From Pontibacter indicus (GTDB lineage: Bacteria; Bacteroidota; Bacteroidia; Cytophagales; Hymenobacteraceae), in assembly GCF_900156345.1 (NCBI RefSeq), contig NZ_FTPP01000001.1, positions 1,674,001 to 1,738,000 on the forward strand: 64,000 bases of DNA, given 5' to 3'. This document shows, piece by piece, positions 45,736 to 55,704 of the stretch. The position numbers and the translations under genes are program-made. The notes under the pieces were generated by a model, which worked only from the letters and a program-made list of their open reading frames with translations, had not been told where the DNA came from and did not search any database. How positions within the stretch are numbered: the first letter of the stretch is position 1; every line of letters begins with the position of its first letter.

Positions 45736-46075
45736 AGAAACTAAAATTTATATAAGTAAAGGCTATTTAAAATCGAGTGATATGCTGTTGGCATGCGGGT
45801 ATTTGCCTATGATTTCCAGACATAGTACGGACTAGGCATGGCAGGGTTTATCAAAAATTTCATAGATGCGATATTATATTTTTAAAAAATTACAAGTCAG
45901 CATGTTATATAAAAATTAAATACCAATAGAGCTCGCTATACCTGAAAATTACCTCACATTTATAAGTTTTTAACGCTTTCTATCAGTCCTTCTCCGAGCT
46001 AAATACTATACCTGTAAGTCTTTCAAACGATCCAATTGCTCATCTCCTGTTAATTGCACAGTTAATCAACTACTA
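45736..46075. other. 340-bp AT-rich spacer without visible genes
   Basis: It holds two TATACCT motif copies (one exact 10-mer at 45935-45944) and otherwise only AT-rich DNA between two minus-strand genes. Confidence 0.4.
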
Positions 46076-48421
46076 TCAACGTGCGATCACGAGCTTACGG
46101 TTAAGGGTTTTGTTGCTGCCAGCCACTGTCAGGTTATAGATGCCAGGTTTTAGATTCCCTCCGACAGGTAGCGTCAGGCGCAGTTCCCCAAACGCATCGG
46201 TTTGCACCTGCTGGCTCATCACCTGCCGTCCGGCTCCGTCTGTTATCATAAAGGTCACTTCCTCGTTCTCTTTCAGATTGGCAACTTCGAGGGTCACTTC
46301 ATCGCCAACCGCGGCCGGGTTAGGGTAGATCCTAAACGAAGAGGCAGAAGGGGAGCGATCCTGCACCAGGATGACGTTGGAGTAGGAAGAGGTACCGTCC
46401 AGCCGAACGAGCCGGAGCCTGTAATACCCCTGCTCTTTGAGCGGTGCATCGTCCGTAAAGGTATAGTCGATGGCTGTCGTTGTAGTTCCCGAAGCTTTCA
46501 CCTGGCCGATGGCTGTGAAGTTCTCCCCATCTTCAGACCGCTCCACATCAAAGTAGTTGGTTTCAAGCTCGTAAAGGGTTCTCCAGTCTAGCACCACGGT
46601 CTTCTGGTTGAAGGTCTCGCCCTCTACATAGCGTCCCTTAAAGCCGACGATCTCAGTCAGGTTATTATATACGTCCACAAAGCGTTCACGGATTTCCTCT
46701 GACGAAAGCGCTCTGCCAAAGAGTTTTACTTCATCGAGGTCGCCTTCGAAATGGTAACTGTTGAGCATGCTCGCATTAAAGTAACCCATGGTAACAGGCG
46801 ACCGGCTGCTGAATCCGAAACTGTGCGCGAAGTTGCCTGCTGCAACCTGCTCTCCGTCCACATACAGCCTGAGGGCCCCGGAACCACCGTCCCGCACTGC
46901 CACGAGTTGATGCCAGCCACCGTCGTTCAGTTTAGGACCGCTAGACCCTACCAGAATGCCCTTAAACTCAATATCCGGCAGGTAAAAGGCCGCCCTTCGG
47001 TCCTTGTCAAGTCCAAGCCACCACTGCGAGGGCGAATCCGTGGCGTGGCGCCCTAGCAACACCTGGTTCTGGGCCTCGCTACTGCCATCTTTGGTGTCGG
47101 TTCGGAGCCAGAGTTCGATCGTGAAGGTTTCTTTTGCCTTCCAGTCGAAGTTCGGGCTGCCGATTACGTCGAGCCCTGTGTCGCGACCGTTAAACCGCTG
47201 TCCGCCTTCCACGGCGCCTTTCACCGCGGCTGGGCGGCTTCTTTCTTTGGCAACGGCATCTATCGGCGTGTACACATCGCGGTAATTTGGGCCTCCGTTC
47301 TCATTCAGCATCCAGTGATGGAGCATGCCGTTGGGCTCTTCCGTGGCGGGCCTCACCTCTATTTGAAAACGCTGAGGAGTGCTTTCTCCCAGGCTGTTCG
47401 TTGCCTTTACCTCCACTCCGAAACTTCCGGCGGCTGATGGCACCCACGAAATAAGGCCCGTGCCTGCGTCAATCGTCATCCCCGGCGGACTCACCAGGAG
47501 GATATAGCGCGGAGCAGGTTTGCCGACGGCATTCACATCGTACCGGTATTGCTGGCCGACGGTGCCGTACGTAATAGGTGTCGATATGATTTCAGGCCGG
47601 ACATCCTCAGGACCGCAGTAGCTGCCCGCACCGAGGTTGTAGCGGTCGCGCGCCTGCTGCTCCGACAAATTGGTGTTATAAACCAGCAGTTCATCGATTG
47701 TGCCATCCAAAAAATACTTGGAGTCGATGTCGATGTACCCAATCGTAACCGGACTGGATGACTCCATGCTGCCGCGGTATTGCCTCACTTCAGTCCGTCT
47801 GTCGTCTACCCGAAAACCATCTACATAGAGTTTGGTGATCTGGGGAGCTCCCTCCCGTACCACCACCAGGTGATGCCATTTGCCGTCAAATAGGTTCACC
47901 GCCTTGAGGTAGTCCGTCATGGTATGCGGCTCCCCGTAATTATCCTGCATGTCGAACACAGCATACCCTTCCGGGTTAACGCCCAGCCACCAGGCCGACA
48001 GCCCGTCGCTTGATTTGCGGCCGACAATCACCTGGTTGGCAGATTTGCGGTTGACCTGCACCCATACCTCGAGCGTGAAGCTATCATGCGGCCCCCATTG
48101 AAAGTTGCCAACCTCGCTGAATTGTATGCCGTTGTTGGAGCCGCTGAAGCGCTGCCCGCCGCCATACCGACTGACTGTGGGCGCAGGGCAAGCCGTACAG
48201 GTGGCACTGGCGCCGGACACGTAGTCTGTGTAGGCGCCAGCCACTTTTTCGTCGAGTCCAAAGTGGTGCACCAGACCAGGAGGACAGTTGGTCTGCGCCA
48301 CCGCCGCATCCTGTACTGCTAAGCTGAGTAGCGCGCAAAGTGTCAGGGCTACTTTGCAGTTGCAGCCCCAAAGGTATAGGGAAAGGTACCGAAGAATGTA
48401 CCTGAAGGTAGTTGCTATCAT
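46076..48421 (-). CDS. Secreted two-LamG protein with T9SS sorting signal
   Basis: The 781-residue protein has a signal peptide (to about residue 43, AVAQ), a LamG/concanavalin-like domain (about 50-260), an Ig/cadherin-like domain (about 275-355, YGTVGQQYRYDVNA), a second LamG domain (about 365-590), a fibronectin-like region (about 610-690) and a T9SS type A sorting domain (RIYPNPAAVGDEV to KLVIAR). LamG domains of this type bind carbohydrate. It could hold the exopolysaccharide to the cell surface (inference). No catalytic domain is visible. Confidence 0.88.
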   Translation of the reverse strand: MIATTFRYILRYLSLYLWGCNCKVALTLCALLSLAVQDAAVAQTNCPPGLVHHFGLDEKVAGAYTDYVSGASATCTACPAPTVSRYGGGQRFSGSNNGIQFSEVGNFQWGPHDSFTLEVWVQVNRKSANQVIVGRKSSDGLSAWWLGVNPEGYAVFDMQDNYGEPHTMTDYLKAVNLFDGKWHHLVVVREGAPQITKLYVDGFRVDDRRTEVRQYRGSMESSSPVTIGYIDIDSKYFLDGTIDELLVYNTNLSEQQARDRYNLGAGSYCGPEDVRPEIISTPITYGTVGQQYRYDVNAVGKPAPRYILLVSPPGMTIDAGTGLISWVPSAAGSFGVEVKATNSLGESTPQRFQIEVRPATEEPNGMLHHWMLNENGGPNYRDVYTPIDAVAKERSRPAAVKGAVEGGQRFNGRDTGLDVIGSPNFDWKAKETFTIELWLRTDTKDGSSEAQNQVLLGRHATDSPSQWWLGLDKDRRAAFYLPDIEFKGILVGSSGPKLNDGGWHQLVAVRDGGSGALRLYVDGEQVAAGNFAHSFGFSSRSPVTMGYFNASMLNSYHFEGDLDEVKLFGRALSSEEIRERFVDVYNNLTEIVGFKGRYVEGETFNQKTVVLDWRTLYELETNYFDVERSEDGENFTAIGQVKASGTTTTAIDYTFTDDAPLKEQGYYRLRLVRLDGTSSYSNVILVQDRSPSASSFRIYPNPAAVGDEVTLEVANLKENEEVTFMITDGAGRQVMSQQVQTDAFGELRLTLPVGGNLKPGIYNLTVAGSNKTLNRKLVIAR

Positions 48422-49013
48422 ATAAGCTCACTAAGTATCTGTATCACGGCATTTGGTTGATGCTCGCTACTTCTAAGTCGGGTGTATGATTGGTATAGGC
48501 TAGAGCTGAACAGCTGTTGTTCTACTTAAAATGCCAGTTGACAACATCGCATGTCCTGTACGGAGAGTATAGGGTTACTGTTGTATTAGAGTACAATAAT
48601 ATTACGCCGTTGCCGCTCAGATGTTCGGCTTTAGGGTATACTTAAATTGTCCACATTGTCATCTTCCTGAAAAGAGTTGTCAGAGGGGATTTTAGCGGCC
48701 AAATCAGGGAGAATACAGATCTGATAACACAACATACCTGAGCCAGGTCTACGCTTGTATCATGGAGTCAGATCTGTTAATGCAATTTTTTCACCTCAGT
48801 AACAGCCAATTCATTTTAGCTGCGTATAGAAAGCTGCACAATTATATTCGTGCATCTATACAGCTAGAAAAATATATACCGAATTCTTAAACCTTTTAGG
48901 CCTGGCTTTCCTATAATGAGGTTAAAGGCCATGGTTCCACCCCTCACCCGAGAGGGTGAAAGCAAAACGACTGGAGACCACGCGCTTCTCCCGATCCATA
49001 ACAGCGTCTGCAT
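48422..49013. other. 592-bp divergent spacer between LamG and MBOAT genes
   Basis: It contains two CAGATCTG sites 53 bp apart (48716 and 48769) and a short C/G-run hairpin near 48940-48955 (CCCTC-N6-GAGGG). The TATATTCG at about 48843 is a one-mismatch -7 box facing the MBOAT gene. No gene is visible. Confidence 0.45.
48715..48777. promoter_or_regulatory. Paired CAGATCTG palindromes
   Basis: ACAGATCTGA (48715-48724) and TCAGATCTGT (48768-48777) are exact inverse copies, each centred on the palindrome CAGATCTG. Their 53-bp spacing is close to five helical turns, which suits a protein binding both on one DNA face. Confidence 0.35.
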
Positions 49014-50492
49014 ATGTTATTCAATTCTACTGAATTTTTCATATTCTTCCCGGTAGTCGTTACGCTCTACTTTCTGACGCCTCCTAATCGCAGATGGCTC
49101 ATCCTGCTGCTGGCCAGCTATTATTTCTATGCCTCTTGGAGGCCCGCCTATACCTTGATCCTGATCGGCTCCACGCTGGTGGACTATTTCTGCGGCCGCG
49201 CTATGGGCAGGTATAGCGACGTGGAAAAACACAAACGCAAGCCTTTTCTCTGGCTCTCGCTTCTATCTAACCTGAGCATACTGGGCTTATTCAAGTATTA
49301 CAATTTTTTCAACGACAGCGCGCACGATATTGCCTCGGCCCTGAACATGAGCTACGCCATGCCGGCATTTGAGCTGCTCCTGCCCATGGGCATCTCCTTC
49401 TATACCTTCCAGACCATGAGCTACTCGATCGACGTGTACCATGGGCGCATCAAGGCAGAAAAGCACTTGGGGATTTTCGCACTCTTCGTCACCTTTTTCC
49501 CGCAGCTGGTGGCAGGCCCCATTGAGCGGGCAGGCAACCTGCTCGGGCAACTCAAGATGGAGCACCAGTTCAGCTACGAGCGGGTGGTGGCCGGCCTGCG
49601 ACGCATGGGCTGGGGCTTTTTCAAGAAGATCATGATTGCCGATAACCTGGCCCTGATGGTGAATCAGGTATACAACAACCCCACCGACTACGAGGGCATC
49701 ACGCTGATCATTGCCACAGTCTTCTTCGCCTTTCAGATCTACTGCGATTTTTCGGGCTACTCCGACATTGCCATCGGGTCGGCGCAGGTCATGGGCTTTC
49801 AGCTGATGGAGAACTTCCGGCGACCTTACTTTTCCAAAAGCATTTCGGAGTTTTGGAGCCGCTGGCACATCTCGCTCTCGTCCTGGTTCCGCGACTACCT
49901 CTACATCCCGCTGGGTGGCAACCGGGTGGTGAAGTGGCGCTGGTACTACAACCTGTTTATCACGTTTCTGGTGAGTGGCCTGTGGCACGGCGCTAACTGG
50001 ACCTTTGTGGTATGGGGGGCGCTGCACGGCTTTTACCTGGTGTTTGCAATTGTCACGGTTAAGCAGCGCGACGCTCTTGCCGAGGCCATCGGACTTACCA
50101 GCCGGCCACTGTTATACAAATGGGTGCAGGTGCTGAGCGTGTTCGCGCTGGTGCTGTTTTCGTGGGTGTTTTTCCGGGCCAACTCCATCGGCGACGCTTT
50201 CTACATTCTGCAGAGCAGCGTGGCAGGTATAGGCAACATCCGCCAGCTGCTGGCAGGTATAGACCTGCAGCACATCTTGTTCATGGACCAAGGCTTCAAG
50301 GTTTTTGCCGTGTCTGTCATTTCCATCCTGATCATGGAAACGGTGCACCTGATTCAGCGCAACGGCAGCATATCGCAGTTAATCAGCCAGCGCCCGGCTG
50401 TGGTGCGCTGGGGTTTGTATTATGTGGTCATCGTAGCGGTGCTGCTCTTCGGGCAGTTTGGACACCAGGAGTTCATTTATTTTCAGTTCTAA
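49014..50492 (+). CDS. MBOAT family O-acyltransferase (AlgI-like)
   Basis: The 492-residue membrane protein has about 11 helices and the MBOAT signature: FFPQLVAGPIERAGNLLGQL, FWSRWHISLSSWFRDYLYIPLGG, and the catalytic histidine in SGLWHGANWTFVVWG. AlgI-like proteins pass acyl groups, usually acetyl, across the inner membrane for transfer to polysaccharide. The next gene starts directly after its stop codon and encodes a periplasmic SGNH partner. Confidence 0.93.
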   Translation: MLFNSTEFFIFFPVVVTLYFLTPPNRRWLILLLASYYFYASWRPAYTLILIGSTLVDYFCGRAMGRYSDVEKHKRKPFLWLSLLSNLSILGLFKYYNFFNDSAHDIASALNMSYAMPAFELLLPMGISFYTFQTMSYSIDVYHGRIKAEKHLGIFALFVTFFPQLVAGPIERAGNLLGQLKMEHQFSYERVVAGLRRMGWGFFKKIMIADNLALMVNQVYNNPTDYEGITLIIATVFFAFQIYCDFSGYSDIAIGSAQVMGFQLMENFRRPYFSKSISEFWSRWHISLSSWFRDYLYIPLGGNRVVKWRWYYNLFITFLVSGLWHGANWTFVVWGALHGFYLVFAIVTVKQRDALAEAIGLTSRPLLYKWVQVLSVFALVLFSWVFFRANSIGDAFYILQSSVAGIGNIRQLLAGIDLQHILFMDQGFKVFAVSVISILIMETVHLIQRNGSISQLISQRPAVVRWGLYYVVIVAVLLFGQFGHQEFIYFQF

Positions 50493-51617
50493 ATGGCGCA
50501 GGAGACCAAACATAGCGAGGTGAAAAGGCTGCTCCGAAAACTGGCGCTGCTGGTGGCCCCTTTCGTGCTCTGGCCTCTGGTCGAAGCCGTGGTGCTGCCC
50601 ATGGATACTTTCACTTTCCGGGTGTGGGAAACTATTTCGGTGAACAGCGTGCGGTTGATGTCCGGGCCCTTTTACCCGAACATGCACCTGCGCATGGAGG
50701 AAGAAGGCGAACTGGCACCTCGCACGCGCTTTGCCGAAAAGAAGCAGGTAGTATGGTACACCGACCGCTACGGCTATCGTAACCGCGACTCCAAAGCCGA
50801 GGTGCTGCTGATCGGGGACTCCAACATCACCGGTGCCAAGCTCTCGCAGGAAGAAACGCTGGCGGAGGTGCTGGAAAAACAATTGGGCAAAGAAGTATAC
50901 TCCTTCGCTCCTGCCACCGTCAACCGCTTTCTGGGCACCAAACGCTTCGAAGAAAACCCACCGGAGCTGGTGGTAGTTTCGAGCATCGAGCGCCGTATAC
51001 CTGAACTGCCTCCCGTGGGCGCCACCGGTATAGGCAACAAACTCCGCGACCGGACCGGCTCTGTTATCAACTCGTCTGGGGTGCTCACTTGGCTGGCTGT
51101 GACGGCTGACCGCGCCTCGAAGCTGGCGCTCTACCACCGCACACTGGCCAACATCGAACGCATGTCCGGTAAAAAGGAGTACATCCAATACCAGAACGAA
51201 TTTTTCATGGAAGGCGAACATGCCAACCGCCATTTCAGTGACGAAGAGATACACCAGATAGCCGATGTCCTGGAGGGCTATAAACTTGCGCTGGCCGAGC
51301 GGGGCATTCCCTTTGTGTTCATGCCAATCCCTAACAAGGAGAACATTTATCACCAGCTGTTACCCTCGGCCCGTAAACCGGACTTTCTTCCGCGCCTCGT
51401 GTCAGAGCTCCAAAGCAGGAACGTGACGGTGGTAAATCCGCAAAGCCTGTTCGAACGCCTGTACCTGAACGAAAACAAGAAGCTGTACCCTGCCGATGAC
51501 GGGCACTGGAACAATACGGCGGTGGCTGCCGCTGCCAGCCTGCTGGCGCAGCGTTTGCAGCAGCCAGTCGACAGTACCGGATCCAATACCTTATACCTGG
51601 TAAAGCAGCCTGATTGA
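50493..51617 (+). CDS. SGNH/AlgX-AlgJ-like polysaccharide O-acetylation protein
   Basis: The 374-residue protein has an N-terminal membrane anchor (about 15-36) and a periplasmic SGNH domain: the nucleophile serine in LLIGDSNITG and the Asp-His pair in PADDGHWNN near the C-terminus. It pairs with the MBOAT protein as AlgX/AlgJ pair with AlgI, taking the acyl group and placing it on the polymer. The start codon adjoins the MBOAT stop, so the two are translationally coupled. The acyl group and target sugar are inferred only from the family. Confidence 0.85.
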   Translation: MAQETKHSEVKRLLRKLALLVAPFVLWPLVEAVVLPMDTFTFRVWETISVNSVRLMSGPFYPNMHLRMEEEGELAPRTRFAEKKQVVWYTDRYGYRNRDSKAEVLLIGDSNITGAKLSQEETLAEVLEKQLGKEVYSFAPATVNRFLGTKRFEENPPELVVVSSIERRIPELPPVGATGIGNKLRDRTGSVINSSGVLTWLAVTADRASKLALYHRTLANIERMSGKKEYIQYQNEFFMEGEHANRHFSDEEIHQIADVLEGYKLALAERGIPFVFMPIPNKENIYHQLLPSARKPDFLPRLVSELQSRNVTVVNPQSLFERLYLNENKKLYPADDGHWNNTAVAAAASLLAQRLQQPVDSTGSNTLYLVKQPD

Positions 51618-51678
51618 TGGTATCACACAGCCAAATTTGAATTACAAACGTATAGCCATTATTACTCACCGTATATAT

Positions 51679-52920
51679 ATGAAACCAAAGGTATTTTACG
51701 ATAAATCTACCAAACGCCTTAAAAAGATAATGGGGCGCATCATTCCCCACAACAAGCGCTTTAGACCAATCGGCGTTTGCCGCATCAGCAAAGGGGGCGA
51801 GACTTCCTGCCCGCCGTCCGAAGTGAAGGTATACCCCATCTACCCGAACCTGACCACCCCGCTCGAAATTTCGGAGGACCTCTACAAAGCCTGCTCCGAC
51901 TACTGGAAGCCCATGCGCAGCGTTACCACCGACTATGTGGTGGCCGAGGTGCCCAACGGACGCATTTACACAGACAATGAGAGCAGTGTGGCCATCGTGT
52001 CGCAGCAGAACCGGATCGTGGAGAATGTGTCGCTTAGCATGATCAACGGCAAAGTGGTGGATGCCGAGAAAAACAACATCTTTGACCAGAGTTATTTCCA
52101 GGCGCCCACCCGTTTCAAGGGCACCGTGTTCAGCATGCTGACCGGTGGCGCGGGCCTCAACAACATTGGCCACTGGTTTATGGATGTGCTGCCACGCCTG
52201 CACCTGCTCCGCGAAAGCGGCCTTTACGACGAAGTAGACTGGTTTCTGGTGCCGAGCACCCGCTACAGCTACCAGACCGAAACACTGGAGTTGCTGGGTA
52301 TACCTGCCGAGAAGATCATCACTTCTATCGAATACCACCACCTGACTGCCGACCGTGTGATCGCCTCCACGGCGCCACGCGGAAGCCATACCCTGGTGCC
52401 ACGCTGGCTGGGCCAGTACATCCGCGACTCCTTCCTGCCGCTCGTGCAGCACGAAGTCTTGCCTGAATCGGAGCGCGTGCCCTACCTATACATCAGCCGC
52501 AGCGACTCGGCTATACGCAACGTACTGAACGAGCAAGAGCTTTTGGAAGCACTGGAACCGTATAAATTCAAGTCGATCGTTTCCAGCAAGTACAGCATCC
52601 TGGAGAAAATCCGGATGTTCTCGCAGGCGAAGGTGGTGATTTCTGCCACTGGGGCTGGCCTGATCAGCATGTTCTTCTGCAAGCCGGGCACCAAGATCAT
52701 CGAGATCTTCCACGAGGGTTTTGTGATAGAGCCTTTCTATGACATTGCCACCAAAATAGACCTGGACTACGACTACATCATCTGCAAAGGCGACAAGCCG
52801 GTGCATAATGCAGACGAGGGGCAGCGCCAGCACCTGTTAGTAGACACCAAACAGGTTGTGTCGATACTGGAGAAGATGCGCAAGAATTCCGGAAAGAAAA
52901 CGAATGTAGAAGCGGTGTAG
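51679..52920 (+). CDS. Glycosyltransferase family 61 (DUF563)
   Basis: The product is 413 residues from the ATG at 51679; an in-frame TTG at 51637 is less likely. The GT61 core is visible: NIGHWFMDVLPRLHLL, LYISRSDSAIRNVLNEQELL and the closing SGAGLI-type motif as SATGAGLISMFFCKPGTKIIEI. The first 100 residues are a less conserved cap. It would add a sugar to the unit or to a side branch. It ends 10 bp from the convergent GT4 gene. Confidence 0.88.
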   Translation: MKPKVFYDKSTKRLKKIMGRIIPHNKRFRPIGVCRISKGGETSCPPSEVKVYPIYPNLTTPLEISEDLYKACSDYWKPMRSVTTDYVVAEVPNGRIYTDNESSVAIVSQQNRIVENVSLSMINGKVVDAEKNNIFDQSYFQAPTRFKGTVFSMLTGGAGLNNIGHWFMDVLPRLHLLRESGLYDEVDWFLVPSTRYSYQTETLELLGIPAEKIITSIEYHHLTADRVIASTAPRGSHTLVPRWLGQYIRDSFLPLVQHEVLPESERVPYLYISRSDSAIRNVLNEQELLEALEPYKFKSIVSSKYSILEKIRMFSQAKVVISATGAGLISMFFCKPGTKIIEIFHEGFVIEPFYDIATKIDLDYDYIICKGDKPVHNADEGQRQHLLVDTKQVVSILEKMRKNSGKKTNVEAV

Positions 52921-52930
52921 CACCAAGCCG

Positions 52931-54145
52931 CTAGGAAAGGTTAGCCTCTGCGACTTTGGTTGCAGGGGCTTTTCTCTTTTTAGAGCGGATGGCGTCTTTG
53001 TAAATGGAGATGAGCATCTGGTAATTTACCTCAGGCGTATACCTGACCTCATAGCTTTGGCGGGCTGCCGTACCCAGTTGCCGGATCATACGCGGGTATT
53101 GGATCAGGGTATGCACGCGCTCCGCCAGTTCCTCCGCATTGCCCGGAGTGTAGTGCAGTCCGTTTACGCCGTCTTCCACGAGTTGCGCCGCGCCGCCAAT
53201 GTTGGCCGCAATCACAGGCGTACCCGCCGAGAAAGCTTCGATGATGGTCATGCCGAACGTTTCCAACCACTCAGAGGAGAAGATCAGTGCCCTGGCTTGC
53301 TTCAGGAGTTCCAGTACCTGTTCCCGGTTCTGGAAACCCAAGTACTTTATACTTGCATGCGTCTTTGCATATTCCTCCACCCGCTCCCGCAGCGGCCCGT
53401 CACCGGCCACTTTCAGCGGAAATGGATTCAGTTCATGGGCTTTCAGAAGTGTTTCTATCCCTTTTTCAGCCGTCAGGCGACCAACGTACAGAAAGTACTC
53501 CTCCCGTTCGACGCGGCTTATACCTATGTCCTGGGTGAAGTTGGGCTTCACGGCCACCTGCCCTGGCCTGAGTTTGAGCGAAGAGTTATGGAACAGGTCG
53601 GCGGCTCCGGGCGTAAGTGCGATGAACTTGTCAACCTTACTCCTCCAGGTACCCAGCAACTTATGCATACCAGTGGTGAGCACTACAGAGGCGGTTTGTA
53701 TGGCAGAGTCACGGTATATTTTCTGGCGGATGGCACTCAGGGGGAAAACCTTGTGCAGGTTTTCAAGCTGTACCTTTCCGTTGTAGTAAAGCAGCGCACT
53801 TGGGCAAACCAGGCGGTAATTGTGCAGCGTCACCACAATGGGCACCTGCAGGCGGTTGGCCACATAGAAGACGGACGGCGAAAGCAGCGGAAAGAAGTTG
53901 TGCACATGGATGACGTCAGGTTGAAAGGACTTTATCCGATCCTCCACCAGTTTGGCGCTCCCCGGATTATACACGACGCCCAGCGCAGCCTTGAGCTTCT
54001 CCGACAGGCTGTTTACCTCTTTGTTCGAAAAGCTTAGCTTCTCCACCTGATGGCCGTGTTGCTCCAGCAAGGCGGCTTCGGCATGAAAAACGGTATCCTC
54101 GCCCCCAGCCTGCTTATAATAGTTGTGTATGATCAGAATGCGCAT
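52931..54145 (-). CDS. Glycosyltransferase family 4, last gene of the minus arm
   Basis: The 404-residue protein shows the GT4 pattern: GGEDTVFHAEAALLEQHGHQV at the N-terminus, DVIHVHNFFPLLSPSVF, YVGRLTAEKGIETLLKAH and the E-x7-E motif SSEWLETFGMTIIEAFSAG. A basic tail may contact the membrane. It adds one sugar to the lipid-linked acceptor, perhaps the CDP-linked deoxy sugar made by its neighbours (inference). Confidence 0.9.
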   Translation of the reverse strand: MRILIIHNYYKQAGGEDTVFHAEAALLEQHGHQVEKLSFSNKEVNSLSEKLKAALGVVYNPGSAKLVEDRIKSFQPDVIHVHNFFPLLSPSVFYVANRLQVPIVVTLHNYRLVCPSALLYYNGKVQLENLHKVFPLSAIRQKIYRDSAIQTASVVLTTGMHKLLGTWRSKVDKFIALTPGAADLFHNSSLKLRPGQVAVKPNFTQDIGISRVEREEYFLYVGRLTAEKGIETLLKAHELNPFPLKVAGDGPLRERVEEYAKTHASIKYLGFQNREQVLELLKQARALIFSSEWLETFGMTIIEAFSAGTPVIAANIGGAAQLVEDGVNGLHYTPGNAEELAERVHTLIQYPRMIRQLGTAARQSYEVRYTPEVNYQMLISIYKDAIRSKKRKAPATKVAEANLS

Positions 54146-54240
54146 GAATCTTTATTTGTCAGGCATACGAAATCCCGCCCGGTCTATACCTGACCAGTGC
54201 GGGATTTTGCCTAATACTTCTTTTTTGTGGGTGAAAAATC

Positions 54241-55587
54241 TCAGGCAATAGCGGTTGTGTTGGGCGCTTGCTCTCTGGCCTCAGCAAAAGCTGAAGCAAA
54301 GTACTGGCGCTGCTCTTCCCGCAGTCTGTCAATGGTTCTACCTTCCGGCAAAATCACATCGTCGTAGGTGAGGACCTGGTCCTTCGGGATGTCGCGTTTT
54401 AACACACAACCCTCGGCTATACCCATTGGCAACAGGTTTTCGCGCTCGGTCACGTCCGCATTTTCGCACAGGCCATAGGTCATGTAGTGGCCAATGCCGT
54501 CGATGGTCTCGCCGGCTTTTAGGTCTTTCTTGGCAGCCGTCACTACTTCTACGTAAGGTCTGCCAAGCGGTGTGAGCGCCGCGTCGTTGAAAAGCACAGC
54601 CCGGGCAATGGTGAGCGGAACCTCCAGGTGACACAGGTGGTACGGGGTATAGAAGCAGTAAAGCGGCCCCTCACCCATTTTATAATAGTTGAGGTAATGC
54701 TGCTGTCGTGGGTTATCCTGCGTAGCCAGCACAAACACGCCGCCGGCCGGCTCGGCTATACCTACCACATAGTCGACTATACCTGGACCGTTGGTGAGTT
54801 CCTCCAGCGGAAACAGGTTCACCGACTCCCGGATATTAGCTCCCTGTGGCGCATAAGGTCCCAGCATACCGCGTTTGGCCACCCGCATGCCGGTTCCATT
54901 GGCTACAATGGCCTGCTCAAACGAGATTTTGGTGCCGTCGGCAAAGGAGGTCACCATGGCCGGGTTCTGTCCCCATCGCTTGGCGAAACCTTCCTGCGTG
55001 GTCGGGTTGCGGTAAGGGTCGTGGAGGCCTTTGATGTTGCCGCACAGCACCGGCTTCATGCCGATGGACTTCACATAGCGGTACAGGTTCATGATCACAC
55101 CGGGCTGGTCGCCGTCCACGTTCGTAAACACAACACCTGCTTTATCGGCGTATACCTTCAGGATCGGACCAACCGTGCCGTCCACCTCCGCATCCATCAT
55201 AACCGTGTGCTTGCCATGCTGAATAGCCTCCAAAGCCACCTGCGCGCCAAATTCTACGGCACCGGTTACTTCCAGAATCGCGTCGATTCCCTCGGCGCGG
55301 CATAACAGCATCGGGTCGTGGGTGATGCTATACCTGCCCTGGCGAATGTTTTCTTCCAGCTCGGTCAGGGAGTTCACTTCCTCCACGTCGGCTATACCTG
55401 CCTCGTTATAAGTTTCGCGGGCGCGGTCGATGGTGCGGTTGGAGATAGCAACGATCTCCATCCCTGGCACATGGTTCTTGACCTGAAGGGCTACGCCTTT
55501 CGCCATAAACCCGGCTCCCACCATGCCCACACGAACAGGTCGGCCTTCGGCTTGTCGTTTGGCTAATGCGGTATCTATAATGATCAT
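54241..55587 (-). CDS. NAD(P)-dependent oxidoreductase with SAF domain (COG4091, homoserine-dehydrogenase-like)
   Basis: The 448-residue protein has an N-terminal Rossmann domain (VRVGMVGAGFMAKGVALQV), a homoserine-dehydrogenase-like middle and a C-terminal SAF-type domain (about 360-430, KRDIPKDQVLTYDDVILPEG). Genes of this kind are annotated as predicted homoserine dehydrogenase, but here it follows CDP-glucose genes, so it more likely acts on a keto-sugar or branched sugar intermediate (inference). Its real reaction is not known to me. Confidence 0.78.
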   Translation of the reverse strand: MIIIDTALAKRQAEGRPVRVGMVGAGFMAKGVALQVKNHVPGMEIVAISNRTIDRARETYNEAGIADVEEVNSLTELEENIRQGRYSITHDPMLLCRAEGIDAILEVTGAVEFGAQVALEAIQHGKHTVMMDAEVDGTVGPILKVYADKAGVVFTNVDGDQPGVIMNLYRYVKSIGMKPVLCGNIKGLHDPYRNPTTQEGFAKRWGQNPAMVTSFADGTKISFEQAIVANGTGMRVAKRGMLGPYAPQGANIRESVNLFPLEELTNGPGIVDYVVGIAEPAGGVFVLATQDNPRQQHYLNYYKMGEGPLYCFYTPYHLCHLEVPLTIARAVLFNDAALTPLGRPYVEVVTAAKKDLKAGETIDGIGHYMTYGLCENADVTERENLLPMGIAEGCVLKRDIPKDQVLTYDDVILPEGRTIDRLREEQRQYFASAFAEAREQAPNTTAIA

Positions 55588-55704
55588 GTTGTTCTTATTG
55601 TATTTAGGACAAGGGATTTTTAGACAAAGGACTAAATATGAAAAAGACTTTGCTAGTAGCTTACGATAAAAAAAGTCTCTTATCCTTTGTCAATCAGTCG
55701 TTTG

